The notes beneath the pieces are model-generated. The model was given only the letters and a program-made list of their open reading frames with translations. It did no database searches and had not been told where the DNA came from. From Bacillota bacterium (GTDB lineage: Bacteria > Bacillota > Clostridia > Lachnospirales > Lachnospiraceae), in assembly GCA_023408815.1 (NCBI GenBank), contig JAEYJO010000020.1, forward strand, positions 1-23,964: a stretch of DNA of 23,964 nt, in the 5' to 3' direction. The position numbers were made by a program, and so were the translations under genes. Shown one piece after another: positions 21,715 through 23,964 of the stretch. Each line of letters opens with the position of its first letter. Position 1 is the first letter of the stretch.

Positions 21715-22018
21715 GTACTTTCGTTTATTATGGATCAAGCTTCAGATTGAGAACAGAAGATTCCTAAATATTTCTCTTCCAATCCCCCTGTATATTTTTC
21801 AAGAATTATTTGACAGTTTTCTGGACTTACTGACCGTCGCATATTTTTTTGCACCAAAAATGCCTGATCAGAATTCATCCTCACGAATCAATATCTATTC
21901 AGTAAAAGTACTCACCGCTATAGTCATGAAGCTTCTGGATTCTTTAAACGAGAATGAACCTTATAATATTGTCGATGTATCGACCGACAAAGTAAAGGTA
22001 TTAATAAAAATCAGGTAA
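21704..22018 (+). CDS. Short hypothetical protein related to the preceding gene's C-terminal domain
   Basis: A 104-residue protein with no family I can name. Its layout follows the second domain of the preceding protein: a strand with NISLPIPLYIFQ (compare VNVPIRLLTT), a middle helix region, then SVKVLTAIVMKLLDSLNENE (compare DFAKIIEEIINGTLDDPN), and a matching end (YNIVDVSTDKVKVLIKIR against PNIVDVEAWD...VKVRVYVD). This suggests an old duplication that lost the SHOCT-like start. AAGGTGAG five bases before ATG supports the start, and it overlaps the previous gene by 11 bases. The yvlD-like gene starts 22 bases after its stop. It is not obviously a membrane protein. Confidence 0.7.
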   Translation: MSIKYFRLLWIKLQIENRRFLNISLPIPLYIFQELFDSFLDLLTVAYFFAPKMPDQNSSSRINIYSVKVLTAIVMKLLDSLNENEPYNIVDVSTDKVKVLIKIR

Positions 22019-22040
22019 AACATGTTTGCTGGAGGTAGAA

Positions 22041-22388
22041 ATGACGAAACTGTTCATAAAATATATATCTATCATATTAACGATATATCTGCTGTCATTT
22101 GTGATACACACGATTCATATCGGCAGCGTCCCGGCACTTCTTATTATGGGATTGATATTATTGGTGGTAAACCTTATATTAAAGCCGATTCTGCTATTGA
22201 TTACATTACCGGTCAGTCTGCTGACATTAGGGTTATTCAGTTTTATTGTGAATGCCTGGACGATTATGATCGCAGACCACTTTGTGACAAATATTAGCAT
22301 GGGAGGCTTTCTTAATTCACTGCTTGCCGCGATCATTATCGTTATCTTTCACAATCTGCTTAAAGACAGAAATAAGATATCGAATTGA
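22041..22388 (+). CDS. yvlD: YvlD-type four-helix membrane protein (phage holin family 4-like)
   Basis: A 115-residue protein with four hydrophobic segments: KYISIILTIYLLSFVIHTI, GSVPALLIMGLILLVVNLIL, ILLLITLPVSLLTLGLFSFI and FLNSLLAAIIIVIFHNLL. LKPILLLITLPVSLLTLGLF is the typical core of the YvlD/DUF360 family, often labelled phage holin family 4. In Bacillus subtilis yvlD lies in the yvlABCD envelope-stress operon, which parallels this gene order. ATG at 22041 has GGAGG about six bases upstream; an in-frame TTG at 22026 overlaps that site. It ends the operon. An IS630 element begins 20 bases after its stop, so the native terminator has probably been separated from it. It should not be read as a lysis holin. 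Confidence 0.85.
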   Translation: MTKLFIKYISIILTIYLLSFVIHTIHIGSVPALLIMGLILLVVNLILKPILLLITLPVSLLTLGLFSFIVNAWTIMIADHFVTNISMGGFLNSLLAAIIIVIFHNLLKDRNKISN

Positions 22389-22405
22389 CTAATTATTCGT
22401 AACAC

Positions 22406-22407
22406 TA
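22406..22407. repeat. TA target duplication, left
   Basis: A TA dinucleotide borders the left end of the IS630 element and is repeated at 23648-23649. IS630/Tc1-type elements insert at TA and duplicate it. Confidence 0.6.
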
Positions 22408-22448
22408 GCGTATTGTCTTACTCTAAAATAGCTTAATCATCCATGTGA

Positions 22449-23072
22449 TTATTCAATTTTGGGATATAGAGATATCAACTTAACTCTGGCATCCGCTGAA
22501 GTAAAATGCCAGTTAACTGTTTTTTGATTTGCATTTCGCTGCTGTTCCCAGGCACTTAAATCTCTTTGCAAGCTTTCCAAGGTATCAATTCTCCGGGATA
22601 AACATTGCCTAGTCATTGCATTAAGCTCAATCTCTGCAACATTTAACCAGCTCCCGTGTTTGGGGGTATGATGAATTTCAAGCCGTTTGGCCAAACGACT
22701 TGTTTCATCAGGGGAATACTTTTTATATAAGGATGCGAGGGTATGAATGTTGAGGTTATCCATCACAAGAATGACACGTTCTTTATCCGGACAACATTCA
22801 TCTAACAGATATTTGATCTCCGCAGCCCAGTCAACCGCTGTGTGGCGTTCACGGACGGAGACATGGCGCCAGCCGGCCAATGGTTCCGTAAAGACAAAAA
22901 TGCTGCAGGTTCCGTGTCTGATATATTCAAAATCGGTTTTCAAACTATCACCGGGACGCATCGGCAGAGATGGCCTGGCATCCGCTAATTTCTGATAGGG
23001 TTTTCCGTCCATGCAGATCACTGGAATATCTGGATTAAAAGGCATTTCATAAACATCCAGAACATCTTCCAT
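22449..23072 (-). CDS. IS630-family transposase, C-terminal catalytic frame (OrfB)
   Basis: The DDE catalytic part of the transposase, 207 residues from its internal ATG. The acidic triad is visible: Asp in VICMDGKPYQ, Asp in VILVMDNLNIHT and Glu in GSWLNVAEIELN, so the core looks intact. The open frame continues upstream of the ATG (…YWCIPPKENAAFVAAMEDV) into the slippery site at 23144-23150, which shows it is normally made as the second half of a fusion with OrfA. A -1 shift there would give a 378-residue protein. The internal ATG has no convincing ribosome binding site. The usual first-Asp motif is MDEKP; here the residue after Asp is Gly. Confidence 0.85.
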   Translation of the reverse strand: MEDVLDVYEMPFNPDIPVICMDGKPYQKLADARPSLPMRPGDSLKTDFEYIRHGTCSIFVFTEPLAGWRHVSVRERHTAVDWAAEIKYLLDECCPDKERVILVMDNLNIHTLASLYKKYSPDETSRLAKRLEIHHTPKHGSWLNVAEIELNAMTRQCLSRRIDTLESLQRDLSAWEQQRNANQKTVNWHFTSADARVKLISLYPKIE

Positions 23073-23077
23073 GGCAG

Positions 23078-23584
23078 CTACAAAAGCGGCGTTTTCTTTT
23101 GGTGGGATACACCAGTAGGAATTCCGGTGAGGCTTAAGTTCTGTTTTTTTAAAGTTTGCCGAATTGCATCTTTGCTGACAGGCGTATCCAATATCATTTT
23201 TGATTTTTCAGCTAAAAGCCGAAGAGTCCAGCGGGAATAACCATCGGGCGGGGAGGAACAGGCCAGTTCAATGATGCGTGCCTCGGAACATCCATCTATC
23301 TTTTTTGTGGCATTTGAGTTAGGATTACGTTTATAAGTAACTGTTGTGGTAAGCCCATGATTCGTATAATCTTTTATAATGTTTGTAATAGTTGCGTTAC
23401 AAACACCAAATGTATTTGCGATCTGCGCATGGGTAAGCTGATTGGGATTATTTTTATCAAGCTCTAATAAAATCTGGCAGCGGCGAATAATTAATTTAGA
23501 AGTATATTTTTTATGAATCAATTGCTTTAGTTTTTTAACATCGCTTTCACTTAGGCTTATTATGTACGTTCTTGGTCTTGCCAT
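23078..23584 (-). CDS. IS630-family transposase, N-terminal DNA-binding frame (OrfA)
   Basis: A 168-residue frame with the helix-turn-helix domains that bind the element's ends: IIRRCQILLELDKN, LTHAQIANTFGVCNATITNI, and a second unit around GYSRWTLRLLAEK and VSKDAIRQTLKK. GGGAGTG upstream supports ATG at 23584. The last 21 codons, after the A-run at 23144-23150, are out of register with the family. The -1 frame continues the family sequence (TELKPHRNSYWCIPPKEN) into OrfB, so the full enzyme needs a frameshift. Alone this product could bind the ends and act as a regulator. Confidence 0.85.
   Translation of the reverse strand: MARPRTYIISLSESDVKKLKQLIHKKYTSKLIIRRCQILLELDKNNPNQLTHAQIANTFGVCNATITNIIKDYTNHGLTTTVTYKRNPNSNATKKIDGCSEARIIELACSSPPDGYSRWTLRLLAEKSKMILDTPVSKDAIRQTLKKQNLSLTGIPTGVSHQKKTPLL
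23144..23150 (-). other. Programmed -1 frameshift site of the transposase
   Basis: On the minus strand seven A residues are read TTA-AAA-AAA-CAG in the OrfA frame, the canonical A-AAA-AAA slippery heptamer in the correct register. Slipping back one base joins OrfA (147 codons) to OrfB (231 codons). A sequencing error or simple mutation in the A-run is the alternative. Confidence 0.65.
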
Positions 23585-23647
23585 GGTATCACTCCCGTTT
23601 TTTAAAGTATACCATATATTTGGCTATTTATCAAAACGACTATACAC

Positions 23648-23649
23648 TA
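23648..23649. repeat. TA target duplication, right
   Basis: The TA following the right end of the IS630 element, matching 22406-22407. Joining the flanks gives a plausible empty site, CACTAGGGAA. Confidence 0.6.
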
Positions 23650-23845
23650 GGGAATCGCGCAATTTTCTTTTAATGCTCATAAGGTAAGAAATGCTGGAAG
23701 AATACTGCCTAATGGAAAGAGGTGAAGTGTAATAACTAATAATTATAAGTCCTTAATTAATATCTTCCAAGAAAGGCAAGTGCTTACCCAAAAAGCGTAT
23801 TAGGATTAATATTTACTAATTTATTGAGAGGAATAATATTTTAAT

Positions 23846-23884
23846 AAAAAGACGAATTCCAATATTAAAGGGATACGTCTTTTT
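23846..23884. terminator. Bidirectional terminator-like hairpin
   Basis: AAAAAGACG (23846-23854) pairs with CGTCTTTTT (23876-23884), so a T-run follows the stem on either strand. It may be the displaced terminator of the yvlD-like operon, cut off from it by the insertion sequence. Between 23650 and 23845 I see no gene; a 13-codon ATG frame near 23690 is not convincing. Confidence 0.55.
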
Positions 23885-23933
23885 GTAATATAATAAATAT
23901 TTATTTACCGCTTAAGAGAACGAATTGATTGTT

Positions 23934-23963
23934 AAAAATTTCGCAGTTTATTTGAAACTGCGA
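23934..23963 (-). terminator. Intrinsic terminator at the right edge, minus strand
   Basis: TCGCAGTTT (23941-23949) and AAACTGCGA (23955-23963) form a perfect 9-bp stem with a five-base loop. On the minus strand it is followed by AATTTTT, so it probably ends a minus-strand gene lying beyond the right edge. Confidence 0.6.
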
Positions 23964-23964
23964 T

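Larger units (their letters stand above)
22408..23647 (-). mobile_element. IS630-family insertion sequence, apparently complete
   Basis: A 1240-bp element holding two overlapping transposase frames on the minus strand. Its ends are imperfect inverted repeats: GCGTATTGTC at the left and, read inward, GTGTATAGTC at the right. Seventeen of the first 25 terminal positions agree, including a shared AAATAGC block at positions 19-25. Both ends are bordered by TA. The element lies downstream of the yvlD-like gene and opposite to it. Ends and duplication were found by eye and fit IS630 habits. Confidence 0.78.

Noticed and set aside
22022..22297. 91-codon frame overlapping the yvlD-like gene
   Set aside because: It is the same strand in another frame over a clear four-helix membrane protein and has no independent ribosome binding site.
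22041..22388. YvlD-like protein as the holin partner of the lysozyme at 4887-5399
   Set aside because: The family label includes holin, but the gene lies 17 kb away in a separate stress-type operon, lacks a TTTACA-N16-CTCYTT promoter, and the family is mostly chromosomal and not lytic.

Overview
The window looks like chromosomal DNA of a low-GC, Gram-positive anaerobe of the class Clostridia, most probably a Lachnospiraceae-type organism (inference from gene content and strong AGGAGG-type ribosome binding sites; no rRNA or tRNA gene is present to confirm it). It is a mosaic of short regulatory and envelope-stress operons, one catabolic operon, a translation/RNA-remodelling cluster and one insertion sequence. 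I see no CRISPR array, tRNA or rRNA gene and no prophage block.

Layout. 1-660: a mostly non-coding leader with several strong inverted repeats and a possible 22-codon ORF. 664-2637 (+): a small RNA polymerase sigma factor, a membrane-anchored DUF4367-type protein that is probably its anti-sigma partner, and a small exported protein. 2699-4592 (-): a BlaI-type repressor and a BlaR1-type membrane metalloprotease whose outer domain looks like FG-GAP repeats rather than a penicillin-binding domain. 4887-7122: the most interesting block. A TcdR/UviA/BotR-type (group 5) sigma factor (+) lies beyond a signal-anchored orphan protein (-) and a phage-type GH24 lysozyme (-). The lysozyme gene and the sigma gene carry the same promoter architecture: a doubled GTTTAC element, then TTTACA-N16-CTC(C/T)TT, which matches the promoter type read by TcdR-family sigma factors. 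7152-8117 (-): an AraC/GyrI-domain regulator.

8279-14067 (-): a six-gene catabolic operon. In transcription order it encodes a cytidylate-kinase-like protein, then, after an internal terminator-like hairpin, a polar amino acid ABC importer (ATPase, permease, lipoprotein), an iron-containing alcohol dehydrogenase and a class III aminotransferase. Together these would import an omega-amino acid such as GABA or 5-aminovalerate, transaminate it to the semialdehyde and reduce that to the hydroxy acid. A PucR-type regulator (14282-15403, +) is divergent, and both promoters overlap dyads.

15525-16007 (+): an MntR manganese repressor whose 3' end overlaps that of an RsmH-like 16S rRNA methyltransferase (16002-17051, -). 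17310-20699 (+): a DbpA/YxiN-type DEAD-box helicase, a YehS-like DUF1456 protein and an RhlE-type DEAD-box helicase, closed by an intrinsic terminator. 20865-22388 (+): an envelope-stress-like operon of DUF2089, SHOCT-like (YvlB N-terminus type), an apparent diverged partial paralogue of that protein, and a YvlD-type four-helix membrane protein, with a consensus promoter and a 17-bp A/T-only dyad upstream. 22408-23647: an IS630-family element flanked by a TA duplication, with a canonical A-run -1 frameshift site, inserted 20 bp after the yvlD-like stop. 23650-23964: intergenic DNA with two terminator-like hairpins.
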